DNA from: Saprospiraceae bacterium
Lineage (GTDB): Bacteria; Bacteroidota; Bacteroidia; Chitinophagales; Saprospiraceae
Length of the DNA: 64,000 nucleotides
Assembly (NCBI GenBank): GCA_020628645.1
Contig: JAHDES010000002.1
Span: 32,832 to 96,831 of the forward strand
Direction of reading: 5' to 3'
The position numbers were made by a program, and so were the translations under genes. Below the pieces are notes generated by a model. It was not told the DNA's origin and did no database searches. It worked only from the letters and a program-made list of their open reading frames with translations. Shown in pieces: positions 34,872 to 45,800 of the stretch. Position 1 is the stretch's first letter. Each line of letters opens with the position of its first letter.

Positions 34872-35471
34872 ATGAAATATATAAGTCCAATCATTCTACT
34901 GATTTTAGTAACGGTAGCCTGTAAAAAAGTAGAAATCCTAACGCCTCCAGAAGAAGAAGAACTCATACAATTTCCCATTTTTGATTCAGGGGATCAGACT
35001 TATGGTAGTATGAAGGGGATTCGTAATTTGGATGAATGGGAGGCAGGTGCTTATGCTTATTATGAAAGTGATTCTACTTTTGCGATTGGAGGCTATACGA
35101 CTTCTCCCTATTGGTTTGGAGATACACTTATTCGGGAACATCTAATTATTAAAAATATACCCTTAGAGAATGGCAACTTTCTTATTCTAGATAATCAAGA
35201 TCTTCTGCCTCATGCTAATGCAGCAAAAGGTAAATTTAGTGCTAAAACAGATGATGATGTTATATATCTATATCCCGTCGATACAACATGGTTTTGGAAG
35301 AACCAAATTTATATTTCCAATTTAGATACACTCCAAGGATTAGCAAAAGGTATTTTTTCTGTAAAATATAGACATCGAGCACCAGAGCATATTAGTACCG
35401 AAGGAGATTTTTTTCCTCGTATCATACAATTTGAGGAAGTCGAGTTTGATGTGAAATTTCGGGAGTTTTAG
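34872..35471 (+). CDS. Lipoprotein, tandem paralogue 2
   Basis: A 199-aa paralogue of the preceding gene, with a signal MKYISPIILLILVTVAC and the same domain plan. Roughly 190 bp (34950-35141) are ~97 percent identical to 34340-34531, including synonymous sites, and the last ~50 bp are almost identical. The region between them and the signal peptide are much more diverged, as is typical of gene conversion in a recent tandem duplicate. The offset between the copies is exactly 610 bp with no indels. Family B repeat copy 2 begins 34 bp after its stop. Confidence 0.8.
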   Translation: MKYISPIILLILVTVACKKVEILTPPEEEELIQFPIFDSGDQTYGSMKGIRNLDEWEAGAYAYYESDSTFAIGGYTTSPYWFGDTLIREHLIIKNIPLENGNFLILDNQDLLPHANAAKGKFSAKTDDDVIYLYPVDTTWFWKNQIYISNLDTLQGLAKGIFSVKYRHRAPEHISTEGDFFPRIIQFEEVEFDVKFREF

Positions 35472-35504
35472 CGCATTAATTTCTATAAACCTCCCAATAA
35501 TTAT

Positions 35505-35609
35505 TATACGAAATTGAATAAGTGATTTCGTAAATCACACCAAAAACGTATAATGCCGAGGTGAAAAAATCATATTCTATATACGAAAGGATTTTATCAA
35601 CACGGTATT
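35505..35609 (+). repeat. Intergenic repeat family B, copy 2
   Basis: Starts TATACGAAATTGAATAAG and ends ACACGGTATTA. The GTGATTT-CGT-AAATCAC hairpin is unchanged; the long stem is CCGAGGTGAAAAAATC with GATTTTATCAACACGG, where the fifth pair has become G-C. It lies in a 285-bp gap between the lipoprotein pair and the WG-repeat gene. Confidence 0.85.
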
Positions 35610-35756
35610 AGACACACAAAGAGATGGATAAATTAAGTGAATCAGTAGATAGAAAATACCTTGCATTTTCGGGGATAAGGGTGTTTTAATACATATCCAT
35701 ATAAAATTCTAAGGAATTTTGTGAATCCACTTATCCACAAATTATATGAGGTGATT

Positions 35757-38700
35757 TTATTCTTGCAAGTCCCAAATCCATTGACCATTCATATCAAAAT
35801 AACCAATTTTATCGCCTTGTTCTACACGAAATAAACCTTCGCCAGCATAGGAAATGTATTCATAATTGGCTTGTACGATGAGTTCGCCTTCCAAATTGGT
35901 GAGTCCACTAAACTGCTTGATTTGTACTTTAGCATAACCATCTTCAAAGGCTTCAATACGATCATATTTAGGAGGAATAAGTTCGATCCCTTTTTGATTG
36001 ATGACCCCCCATTTATTATCCATTTTCACCACAGCTACGCCATTTTGAAATTCGCCAGCTTGTTGGTAAAATCCTTCATACAAACGCGCTTGTTCCGTAA
36101 TGTAATAAAAACGATAACTATTATCGCGTACTAAACCTCGTCCTTCCGAAAAATCTACTAAACGATTTAAACTGGGTGGAATGATATAAGTGCCATTTAC
36201 GTCAATTAAGCCTGCTTTTTTGTAGCCTTTATACACGACGGCTTTCCCTTCTTTAAAATCAAGGCATTTAGTATATTCAAAATGGACAATATTCTTTCCT
36301 TGTACATCAATATAGCCACAGGATCCATCTAATTGTACAGAAGCGCGCCCTTCAGAAAAAGGAGAAGCTTTGGAGTAGATCGCAGGAATAACTAAATTGG
36401 CGCGCGTATCAATAAAGCCATATTTTCCTTTAAAACGGACTATGGCGTAGCCTTCCACAAAATCGCGGATTTCTTGATAATCTTTATCCGAAATCAACTT
36501 GCCTTGACGATTGATAATGCCATAACGGATATTATTTTTACCATAACGAACGACGGCTAGTCCATGCTCGTTGAAGGCTTTTATGTCTCCATATTTGGGA
36601 CGCAGTATATATTCCCCTTGGGTATTAATCAAACCATATTTGCCATCTTGTGCTACTCGTGCCACTCCATTTTCAAAATCATTGGCGCGTTGAAATTGAG
36701 GTATAATAATGGTGTCACCGATTTCATTGAGGTAGCCTTTTCCATAAGACCCATTGAAACAAGAAAGTCCATTTTTGAAATTGCCTAGATGATTGTATTT
36801 GAAATCAACGAGTACATTTCCTCTTTTATCTATGGCGCCCCATTTTGTTCCCTTGCGTACAATGGCGATTCCGTCGCTGAAATTTTTAATTTTATTAAAT
36901 TGACAAGCAATAATTTCTTCGCCAGCTTCATCTACAAATCCCCATTTATTGCCACGCTTTACGGCTAATCGTCCTTCAGAATAGTTGCCTATTTGATCGT
37001 ACATTAAGTTGACGGTGACTTGCCCAAGTGTATCAATTAATCCATATTTCTGGCGATGTAAGGAAATTTGTAAGATTTGATCGTCTGTTTTATCCAAAAA
37101 ATCAACTTCATCATATACGCAAGGAACAAGTACTTTGGCATCTGCATTGACGACGCCCCATTTATTATCAAATTCAACGATACCGATTTCATTTTTAAAA
37201 TCTCGAGCGAAATCATATTCTGTAGGTACGCGTATTTGACCAATAGTATCCAAATAGCCCCAATTACAATTTAAGCAAGTGAGCTTTCCTAATTGATGTA
37301 AATCTTGATCGTATTGCGTAAAGCTTCGCATAAAATGCGGATTCATAAAACCATCAAAATATTCTTTTACGATTTGAATACCACGAGATTCTACTTTGAG
37401 TTCAGCAGATAGTTTTCCTTTGATACTCATTCGAGCTAGACCATCTTTGAATTCGCCGATGTAGGCAAAATCTTTTTGAATAATTTTCCCAATGCGACTA
37501 ATTAAACCATGGCGTCCGTTGGCGAAAATAATTCGTGCAGCAGCAAGTCCTTCCTCAAAATCGCGCATCCGAATGTCAAGAATATTGACCAAAGTCGTAA
37601 GCATACCTACTTCATTATTGACTAATCCGTAAACTCGTTCAAAACGAAAATCAGTTCGATCTAGCCGTAAATAGCTTTGCTTTTCGATGAAAACGATGGT
37701 AAAACCTAATTCTCGTTCAATTTGAATACCATCATATGTAGGTTGTATTTGTATTTCGGCATTATCAATGCGACGAAGCCCCCATTTATCGACACGTGGC
37801 TCATAAAACCATTCAAAGTGTTCGAGCATAAAATCATCCTGATCGCCAAATCCAAGACGACGGATACGGCGTTTTTGATCTTTACCAAAACGAATCGTGA
37901 AATGCTTTTTAAACTCATTTTGATCTTTGAGTTGCCCTTCTTCATCAAAATAAAACATACTCAAGGCTTCTCCTGCAAATGCTTTTGCTTGATTGTCTTC
38001 TAATTCTATTCTGGTGAATTTTGGAGTGACTACTTCTTCACCTAGATAATTTACGATTCCAAAAAAGTGCTCTTTTTTAACGACGCAAACTTGGTCGTTT
38101 AAAGGAGCGATATAATCATATTGAAAAGGGATAACAGTGACATTTCCAGAGCGTACAACACCCCATTTGTCATCTTTTTTGACTCGAAAATGATCTTCGC
38201 TATAGGCATGAATTTCATTATAAATGGCAGGTAAGATTTCGAATCCTTCCACATCAATCAATCCTAATTTACGTTGTTTTTTACAAAGGACTAAATTTTC
38301 AGTAAAGGCATAAAAAGAAGAAAATTCATCATTGGTGATAATATCTTCTTTGATTATAGAATATAAAAAGCTGCTATTTCCTTCTTTGAGTTGAATAAAA
38401 TTATCCGAAATTTTTTGATAAGATGAGAATTTAGGAGCAATCACTTCTAATCCGTCAGCATTTGCAGCCCCCCATTTGTGATCCTGTTTGAAAAAGAATA
38501 AACGATCATTAAAAGGACGAATTTCATCATAAAAAGCGGGGAGAATTTGTTTTCCATTTGATGCTAATAATCCTAATTTCTGTTCAATGATCGTTTGAAA
38601 ATATTGTCCATCAATAAGTTCAATTCCATCAAATGAAGGGGAAGCAATTGTTTGTCCATTTGCACTGGCAAGTCCCCATTTTTGATCTTTTAGATAGGCG

Positions 38701-39077
38701 AGGTATTGTCCATTCCATACATGAACACGATTATACCCTTTTTTGAGAACAATTTGCCCATCTAAATTGATAACCATCCATTCTCGTTGATCCATTACAG
38801 CAATAAGTAAAGAATCCAGGACACGCAAATCTTCATAAATAGGGGCAATTATTTCTTCTCCTGATTTATTGAATAAACCAACCCCACCATCACGTTGCAT
38901 TACAGCATATCCATAGGCTTCAAATTCCCCAATGGCATCGTATTTTGGTGCGAGCGATAGATTTCCATCTTTATTCATCAAACCCCATTTTTGGTTTACT
39001 TTTACGGGGTAGTAATTTTGCCCATAAGACCAATTGGTAATAATAAAAAAAAGAAAAAGCAAACGAAAAAGACTCAT
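35757..39077 (-). CDS. Giant secreted WG-repeat protein
   Basis: A ~1106-aa protein, with the start at 39077 (MSLFRLLFLFFIITNWSYGQ, a signal peptide) preferred to an ATG 15 bp upstream. Almost the entire mature chain consists of WG (KWG) beta repeats of about 45 residues: a WG or YG step followed by a D/NxxG turn, V/I-P, and a YD or F segment. More than twenty can be counted by eye (for example VNQKWGLMNKDG, EQKLGLLASNG, DNKWGVVNADA). The C-terminus ends IGYFDMNGQWIWDLQE. WG repeats are found in large envelope and surface proteins of this phylum; function is unknown. Confidence 0.9.
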   Translation of the reverse strand: MSLFRLLFLFFIITNWSYGQNYYPVKVNQKWGLMNKDGNLSLAPKYDAIGEFEAYGYAVMQRDGGVGLFNKSGEEIIAPIYEDLRVLDSLLIAVMDQREWMVINLDGQIVLKKGYNRVHVWNGQYLAYLKDQKWGLASANGQTIASPSFDGIELIDGQYFQTIIEQKLGLLASNGKQILPAFYDEIRPFNDRLFFFKQDHKWGAANADGLEVIAPKFSSYQKISDNFIQLKEGNSSFLYSIIKEDIITNDEFSSFYAFTENLVLCKKQRKLGLIDVEGFEILPAIYNEIHAYSEDHFRVKKDDKWGVVRSGNVTVIPFQYDYIAPLNDQVCVVKKEHFFGIVNYLGEEVVTPKFTRIELEDNQAKAFAGEALSMFYFDEEGQLKDQNEFKKHFTIRFGKDQKRRIRRLGFGDQDDFMLEHFEWFYEPRVDKWGLRRIDNAEIQIQPTYDGIQIERELGFTIVFIEKQSYLRLDRTDFRFERVYGLVNNEVGMLTTLVNILDIRMRDFEEGLAAARIIFANGRHGLISRIGKIIQKDFAYIGEFKDGLARMSIKGKLSAELKVESRGIQIVKEYFDGFMNPHFMRSFTQYDQDLHQLGKLTCLNCNWGYLDTIGQIRVPTEYDFARDFKNEIGIVEFDNKWGVVNADAKVLVPCVYDEVDFLDKTDDQILQISLHRQKYGLIDTLGQVTVNLMYDQIGNYSEGRLAVKRGNKWGFVDEAGEEIIACQFNKIKNFSDGIAIVRKGTKWGAIDKRGNVLVDFKYNHLGNFKNGLSCFNGSYGKGYLNEIGDTIIIPQFQRANDFENGVARVAQDGKYGLINTQGEYILRPKYGDIKAFNEHGLAVVRYGKNNIRYGIINRQGKLISDKDYQEIRDFVEGYAIVRFKGKYGFIDTRANLVIPAIYSKASPFSEGRASVQLDGSCGYIDVQGKNIVHFEYTKCLDFKEGKAVVYKGYKKAGLIDVNGTYIIPPSLNRLVDFSEGRGLVRDNSYRFYYITEQARLYEGFYQQAGEFQNGVAVVKMDNKWGVINQKGIELIPPKYDRIEAFEDGYAKVQIKQFSGLTNLEGELIVQANYEYISYAGEGLFRVEQGDKIGYFDMNGQWIWDLQE

Positions 39078-39371
39078 ATAAATAATACCCATTTAATAAG
39101 AACGATGCACTACTGCGTTAATATACGAAAAAAAGAAATATTATGAAATGAAGGGAAAGTATATCTCTAAGTTTACAATTTCATAACGGTTTGAGATCAG
39201 AAAGTAACAATTGAAAGGAAACGGTGATGTTTTTGTAAAAATATTACTATTTTTTGTCTGCTATCAGCATTCTAGTACAAATGTTATAAAATTGTGATAT
39301 TTTAAATTCGAATTTCAAATGAGTATTTTATACTTTTATCCCATCCAAATAATACAAACCATAATCATAGG

Positions 39372-40781
39372 ATGAAAAATCTCATTATCTCCTTCTTCTT
39401 AATTTTCATTTGTAAACTTGCCTATGCTCAACCTAATATCAACCTTTCCACTCATGCAACAAGCTTTAATGCTCCAGTTGATATAGTAAATGCTGGAGAT
39501 GGAACGGATCGCCTTTTTATTGTAGAACAAGCTGGAATTATTGAAATTCTTGATGCAAATGGAACACAATTTCCTACGCCATTTCTAAATATTAGTTCAG
39601 ATGTCTCAACGGGTGGAGAACGTGGGTTGTTGGGAATGGTTTTCCATCCTAATTATGCTACCAATGGTTTTTTCTTCGTGAATTATACAAATAACAGTGG
39701 GGATACGCGGATTTCTCGATTTAGTGTTTCTACTTCAAGTCCTCATAAAGCAGATCCTGCTTCGGAAAAAATTCTAATGACCATTTCACAGCCGTTTTCT
39801 AATCATAATGCTGGAGATTTAGCTTTTGGACCAGACGGATATTTATACATTGGTACAGGAGATGGCGGATCGGGGGGGGACCCTCAGTGTTATGCGCAAA
39901 CAAATGATGAATTATTAGGAAAAATGCTTCGAGTAGACGTTGACCAAAATGTAAATACGGCTCCTTATTATGGAATCCCTCCTTCCAATCCGTTTATAGG
40001 AAATACAGATTATGTAGATGAAATTTGGGCAACAGGCTTGCGTAATCCATGGCGTTATTCCTTTGATCGAGTAACGGGAGATTTATGGATAGCCGATGTT
40101 GGACAAAATAATTGGGAAGAAGTCAATAAACAAGATGCATCAAGTACAGGGGGAGAGGATTATGGATGGAAAGTCATGGAAGGTAATAATTGTTTTGATT
40201 TTGATCCTATTGATACAGATTGCCCAAGTGGAACGCCATCTTGTTTTGATGCTAGTTATACAGGGCCAGTTTTTGAATATGCACACAATGTAACAAATGG
40301 AGGGGAATCTATTACGGGTGGATTTGTATATCGAGGATGTGCTTTTCCAGAATTAGAAGGTTATTACATCTTTGCAGATTTTTCTTCCGATAATGTTTGG
40401 GCTATAGATGGAAATGGAAATAATTACATTTTTAATAATTTAGGAAGTTCTATTTCAACATTTGGAGAAGACGAAGACGGAGAGATGTATGCAGCATCTT
40501 ATGGCGGAACAATTTATAGAGTGACAGAAACGACTACTCAATTGGATTGCAGTTGTCCAGTAAATGCCATTAATGATGGCAATTTAAGTGGTACTTATTC
40601 TGCCCAAAATACTATTCTTTCTACTGGAACTGTAGCTGCAGGTCAATCTGTAGTTTTTAATGCCAATTGTATAGAATTAACTTCAGATTTTGAGGTGGAA
40701 TTAAATGCCGAGTTTTGTGCAGAGATTAATCCGTGCGCCCCATTTAGCAATACAAATACATCGACAACTGAAAAAAAATAA
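39372..40781 (+). CDS. Secreted PQQ-dependent sugar dehydrogenase-like protein with 3-coathanger C-terminus
   Basis: A 469-aa protein. The signal peptide (MKNLIISFFLIFICKLAYAQ) is followed by a six-bladed GSDH/soluble glucose dehydrogenase propeller (about 25-395): RLFIVEQAGIIEIL, GERGLLGMVFHPNY, DLAFGPDGYLYIGTGDGG, and ATGLRNPWRYSFDR with ADVGQNNWEEVN. The enzyme class oxidises sugars with PQQ. The C-terminus (404-455: SGTYSAQNTILSTGTV through NAEFCAEINPC) is a 3-coathanger-type module shared with the next two genes. It has no evident T9SS domain after it. Actual substrate unknown. Confidence 0.88.
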   Translation: MKNLIISFFLIFICKLAYAQPNINLSTHATSFNAPVDIVNAGDGTDRLFIVEQAGIIEILDANGTQFPTPFLNISSDVSTGGERGLLGMVFHPNYATNGFFFVNYTNNSGDTRISRFSVSTSSPHKADPASEKILMTISQPFSNHNAGDLAFGPDGYLYIGTGDGGSGGDPQCYAQTNDELLGKMLRVDVDQNVNTAPYYGIPPSNPFIGNTDYVDEIWATGLRNPWRYSFDRVTGDLWIADVGQNNWEEVNKQDASSTGGEDYGWKVMEGNNCFDFDPIDTDCPSGTPSCFDASYTGPVFEYAHNVTNGGESITGGFVYRGCAFPELEGYYIFADFSSDNVWAIDGNGNNYIFNNLGSSISTFGEDEDGEMYAASYGGTIYRVTETTTQLDCSCPVNAINDGNLSGTYSAQNTILSTGTVAAGQSVVFNANCIELTSDFEVELNAEFCAEINPCAPFSNTNTSTTEKK

Positions 40782-41065
40782 AATGAATCTATTATTGATA
40801 AATAACTAAAATTCACAAAAAAGTAGTATTTTTATGGAAACTTACCATAATAAGTGGAACATCCCACCAAAAACTAACTGACCCTAGAAAAGTAGACAAA
40901 ACAAAAAACAAGAGTGACTTGATTTTTTCAAATAGATCAAGTAATAAAAATTCTATTAATAGTTAAGACTTTTCACTTTACCTTTAGGTAGTTGTTATAC
41001 CTAAAAGTTAAATCGTATGCTTTTAAGCTCAAACAGATTAATTAAAAAACATACACTACATAAAC

Positions 41066-42823
41066 ATGAAACTCTTCAATAGTCTCCTTTTGTTGTTTGG
41101 CTTGTTTGTCCATTTAAATGCACAAATAAGTTTAAATACTACTTTGGAAAGTAATTGGGATGATACGAGTTTAGCCTTTAATGATATCTGGGGCTATGTG
41201 GATGATGAAGGAAATGAATATGCGATTCTTGGAGCGAGAACCAAAGTGCTGTTTTTTGATGTAACTGATCCCACTACTCCTACTTTATTAGCAGATTTTA
41301 CTGGAGATTGGATTCCTGGAGGTATTTCTGGAGTAAGTTCTACTTGGCGAGATATGAAAGTATATGATCGCTATGTTTATGCTGTTGCAGATAGTGGCAA
41401 TGAAGGTTTGATGGTCTTTGATATGAGTGCCTTGCCCGGAGGGAACATCAATAAAATATGTCAAGATAATTCTGATTTTGGTAAAGCACATAATATTTTC
41501 GTTGATGTGCCCAATGGTCGTTTATACGTAGTTGGTTCTAACACCCAAAATAGTGGAGTAATCATATATGATGTAGCTTCCAATCCTGCCAGTCCTACTA
41601 TTATTGGAAATGTGTCACTTAGTGGTGGTTTGGGCGGTTATATACACGATATCTTTGTTCAAGATAATATTGGCTATTGTTCGTCAGCGTATGCTGGAAT
41701 GTACATTATCGATTTTACAATACCTACCTCTCCAACTTTATTAGCTTCTTTAAATACGGGAGGATACAATCACAGTAATTGGATTTATGAAGATGGTACT
41801 AAATTATTGTATGCGGAGGAAGTCCCTGCTGGATTGCCTTTAGGTATCTTGGATTTGGATGAAGTAGCGATGGGTAACTTGACCATTATCAATAAATTCA
41901 AAGAACCATTAGAAGCTCCAGCAGCAGTAGATAATATTTATCATAATCCATTTATTGTAGATAGTTTTGCCATTGTTTCTTCCTATCAGGACGGGATCAC
42001 CATTTATAATATTGACGATCCAATGAATCCTGTTCTTCGAGGCTATTATGATACTTATCCTTCTAATGTAGGTGATTATTCAGGATATGCAGGCTGTTGG
42101 GGGACGTATCCTTTTTTACCTTCTGGAAATATTTTAGCTTCGGATATTAGTACAGGATTGTATGTTATTTCTACTTCTTTGCCTATAAGTTCTGAATGTG
42201 GAAATGGTGTTTTAGATGCATTTGAACAAGAATTGGATTGTGGCGGATTTTGTATGCCTTGTGAATCTACTTTATGTAAATCAGATTTGAATTTTACGAA
42301 TAATGTTCCCATAGATACCACGACAGTTTCAAATACCATAACTGCTTCTACTAGTCTTAAACAACACATCAATGTAGTATTCCAAGCGTCTTTAATAAAT
42401 TTAGAAAGTGGTTTTGAAGTACCTTTAGATACTGAGTTTCTTGGAGAAATTGCTCCTTGTACTCCTATTTCTACCTTAAGCCCTACTATTGATCTTTTTG
42501 AATATTCTGATGCTGAATTAGAAAGCGAAGACGTACGTTCAGATCGAAAAATACTTTATAATAATAATAACATTACGGTTACCTATAATGATGCCAATTC
42601 ATTGGTTTATTTTGATCTTTTGGACAAGTATAGTGATGAAATTAAAGCTATTACTTTTTATCAAGTTGATTTATTAGGTAAAAAAACTACCCTTTTCGAA
42701 ACCACTGCTTCTACAATATATCCAATGATGTATAAACAACTAATTGATAGGGATTTATTAGATCAATATGTACTCGAAATACATTATTTGGATAAAGTAC
42801 AGCAAATTCGATTAGTTTATTAA
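41066..42823 (+). CDS. Secreted choice-of-anchor B (LVIVD-repeat) protein with 3-coathanger-like module
   Basis: A 585-aa protein. The signal peptide ends near residue 19 (FVHLNAQ). Residues ~25-375 are a beta-propeller of LVIVD/choice-of-anchor B repeats: NDIWGYVDDEGNEYAILGA, VLFFDVTDPTTPTLLADF, HNIFVDVPNGRLYVVGSN, GYNHSNWIYEDG. A Cys-rich joint (CGNGVLDAFEQELDCGGFC) leads to a 3-coathanger-like module (~410-470, LESGFEVPLDTEFLGEIAPC) and a beta-rich C-terminal ~95 residues that may be a divergent sorting domain. The gap before the gene (284 bp) is A/T-rich with no other gene. Confidence 0.87.
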   Translation: MKLFNSLLLLFGLFVHLNAQISLNTTLESNWDDTSLAFNDIWGYVDDEGNEYAILGARTKVLFFDVTDPTTPTLLADFTGDWIPGGISGVSSTWRDMKVYDRYVYAVADSGNEGLMVFDMSALPGGNINKICQDNSDFGKAHNIFVDVPNGRLYVVGSNTQNSGVIIYDVASNPASPTIIGNVSLSGGLGGYIHDIFVQDNIGYCSSAYAGMYIIDFTIPTSPTLLASLNTGGYNHSNWIYEDGTKLLYAEEVPAGLPLGILDLDEVAMGNLTIINKFKEPLEAPAAVDNIYHNPFIVDSFAIVSSYQDGITIYNIDDPMNPVLRGYYDTYPSNVGDYSGYAGCWGTYPFLPSGNILASDISTGLYVISTSLPISSECGNGVLDAFEQELDCGGFCMPCESTLCKSDLNFTNNVPIDTTTVSNTITASTSLKQHINVVFQASLINLESGFEVPLDTEFLGEIAPCTPISTLSPTIDLFEYSDAELESEDVRSDRKILYNNNNITVTYNDANSLVYFDLLDKYSDEIKAITFYQVDLLGKKTTLFETTASTIYPMMYKQLIDRDLLDQYVLEIHYLDKVQQIRLVY

Positions 42824-42888
42824 AATTAAATATTTCAAATCTAAAATTATATTTTCTTATCTAACTCAAAATAAAACACCAGTTAAAC

Positions 42889-45800
42889 ATGAGAAGAGTT
42901 ATTTCCTACATTTTTACGCTAAATTTTCTGATGCTTTTTAATTTGGGATTCGCTCAAAGTGACTTCCAAATAGCTCAAACACACATCGAAGAAAATAAAA
43001 ATCAATTCCGATTATCTGATCAAGATATCGCAGATTATGTGATCTCTAGTTCACATTTAAGTAAACGAAGTCAAATCACGCATTTTTATTTACAACAACA
43101 GTATCAAGGTATCCCTATTTATCAGGCTGTCGCCAGTGTTCACATTATGGGAAATGATGAAGTGTTGCGTTATAATAATCAATTTCAACGTGAAATTACA
43201 ACAAGAACCAATACTACTTCACCTGCATTAACGGCAGTTGAGGCGATACAAGCCGCTGCAAATACACTTGGATATACGCCAACTGAACCTTTACAAATTT
43301 TAGAAAATATTGGAGGTGCTATCCAAAAAATGATCGTTAGTCGCGGTGGATTTTCTGAAGAAGACATTCCTGTACAATTAATGTATCAAGTTGTAGATAA
43401 TCAATTACGATTAGCTTGGGATTTATCCATCGCTGAATTAGGCTATCAGAATTGGTGGAGTGTACGAATAGATGCACAAACTGGCGAATTATTAGATCAA
43501 TTCAACTGGACACTTCATTGTGATTTTGGTAAGCCTGAAATGAATGAATGCGAAGATCATGTACATACCTCAACTTGTGGTAGTCATCAACATATTGCGC
43601 ATTCAAATGCATCTAATGTAAGTAGTTTAGTACCCAATTCATACAATGTATATGATTATCCAGTAGAAAGCCCTATACATGGTGGACGAACTTTAGTTGT
43701 AGATCCAGCGGATGCAGTAGCTTCTCCTTTTGGATGGCATGACACTGATGGTTCAGCAGGGGCTGAATATACCATTACTAGAGGTAATAATGTCCATGCT
43801 CAAGAAGATCGTAATGCAAATAATGGTACGGGTTATTCTCCTGATGGAGGAGTAGATTTAGAGTTTGATTTTCCTCTTGATTTATCTTTAACTCCTCAGG
43901 ATAATGAAGATGCCATGATTACCAATCTTTTTTATTGGAATAATTTGATGCACGATGTATGGTATCAATATGGTTTTGATGAAGCAAGTGGTAATTTCCA
44001 AGATAATAACTACGGAAATGGCGGTGTACAAGATGATTATGTCTTTGCGGATGCTCAGGATGGGAGCGGTACGAATAACGCCAACTTTTCAACACCTACA
44101 GATGGTGGAAACCCTCGAATGCAAATGTTTCTATGGTCTGCTACCAGTAATACAGATTTTTCAGTAAATTCTCCAAGTGCTATTTCGGGGAGTTATACTT
44201 CTGTAGTTGCTAATTTTGGTTCAAACAATTTTGATGTTACTGGAGATCTTGTTATTGTAGATGATGGCACAGGAAGTGGATCAGAAGGTTGTAATGCCTT
44301 AGTTAATGGAGCAGACCTTAATGGAAATATTGCACTTATTGATCGTGGAAACTGTGAATTTGGAACAAAAGTGTTGAATGCTGAAAATGCAGGTGCGATA
44401 GCAGCTATTGTTTGTCAAAATACAACTGATGCTCCTTTTGCCATGGGTGCAGGTGCAAACGGTGGAAGTGTTACTATACCTTCTATTATGATTAGCCAAT
44501 CAGATTGTGCTACGATAAGAGCTGAAATACCTACAGTAAATGTTACCATGTTATCAACAGGTAGCGTTCAACCTGATGGTGATATTGATAATGGTATTAT
44601 CGCTCATGAATATGGTCATGGAATTTCTATTCGACTTTCTGGTGGAGCTGATAATTCTGGTTGCCTGAGTTCTAGTGAACAAATGGGTGAAGGATGGAGT
44701 GATTGGTTTGGCTTAATGATGACGATTGAACCTGGAGATTTGGGAACTGATCGCCGAGGAATTGGTACTTATGCATTGGGGCAACCTACAACTGGAAATG
44801 GTATCCGTACTTATCCGTATAGTACTGATATGGGGATAAATCCACATACGTATAATGATATTTCTGGTGAAAGTGTTCCGCATGGAGTGGGTTCTGTTTG
44901 GTGTGCTATGTTATGGGATTTGGCTTGGCTTTTCATCGATCAATATGGTTTTGATCCAGATATAACAAATGGGACAGGTGGTAATAATCGTGCTATGGCT
45001 ATTGTTACAGAAGCATTAAAATTACAAAGCTGTTCTACTGGATTTATAGATGGGCGTGATGCAATTCTTGCAGCTAATCAAGCTATGTATGGTGGAGATG
45101 GCGAATGTTTGATTTGGGAAGCTTTTGCAAAACGTGGTTTAGGTTTTGGAGCGAGCCAAGGTAGCTCAAATGATACAGGAGATGGTACAGAAAGTTTTGA
45201 TCTACCAGCTTCATGTTCTGTGAATTTTGAAAAAACAGCTGATGTAACAAATGTCGCTCCAGGTGGAATAATTACTTATACCTTAACAGTTACCAATACT
45301 ACAGGCGGCACTATTACTGGAGTGACTATTACAGATGATCTTCCTGCTAATACTACTTATGTTCCTAGTTCAGCTTCTGATGGGGGTACAGAATCAGGTG
45401 GAACAGTTACCTTCCCTGCGGTTACTATGAATGCAAATGATGTTATCACTCGTACATTTAGTGTACAAGTGGATGGCAATTTAGCTGGCGGTTCTTATAG
45501 TGTTTTAGATGATGTAGAAAGTGGAAATGCTTATTGGACTGAATCTGCAACGAATGCAGGATTAGGTATTTGGTCTATAACCAACACTAGTTCTAATTCA
45601 GCTTCTAATAGTTGGTTCGCACCAGATAATGATTCTAATAATGAACAATATTTAACTTTATCTGCATTCATAAGTCCTTCTGGCACTACTGAATTATCTT
45701 TTTTCCATTTATATGATACTGAAAATAACTGGGATGGTGGTCGTGTTCAAATTTCTACAAATGGAACCTCTTGGACAGATTTAGGAAGTTTGATGACCCA

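Noticed and set aside
34262-35471. Tandem lipoproteins as immunity proteins of a toxin
   Set aside because: No toxin domain or polymorphic-toxin marker lies nearby; the metalloprotease has a normal secretion layout.
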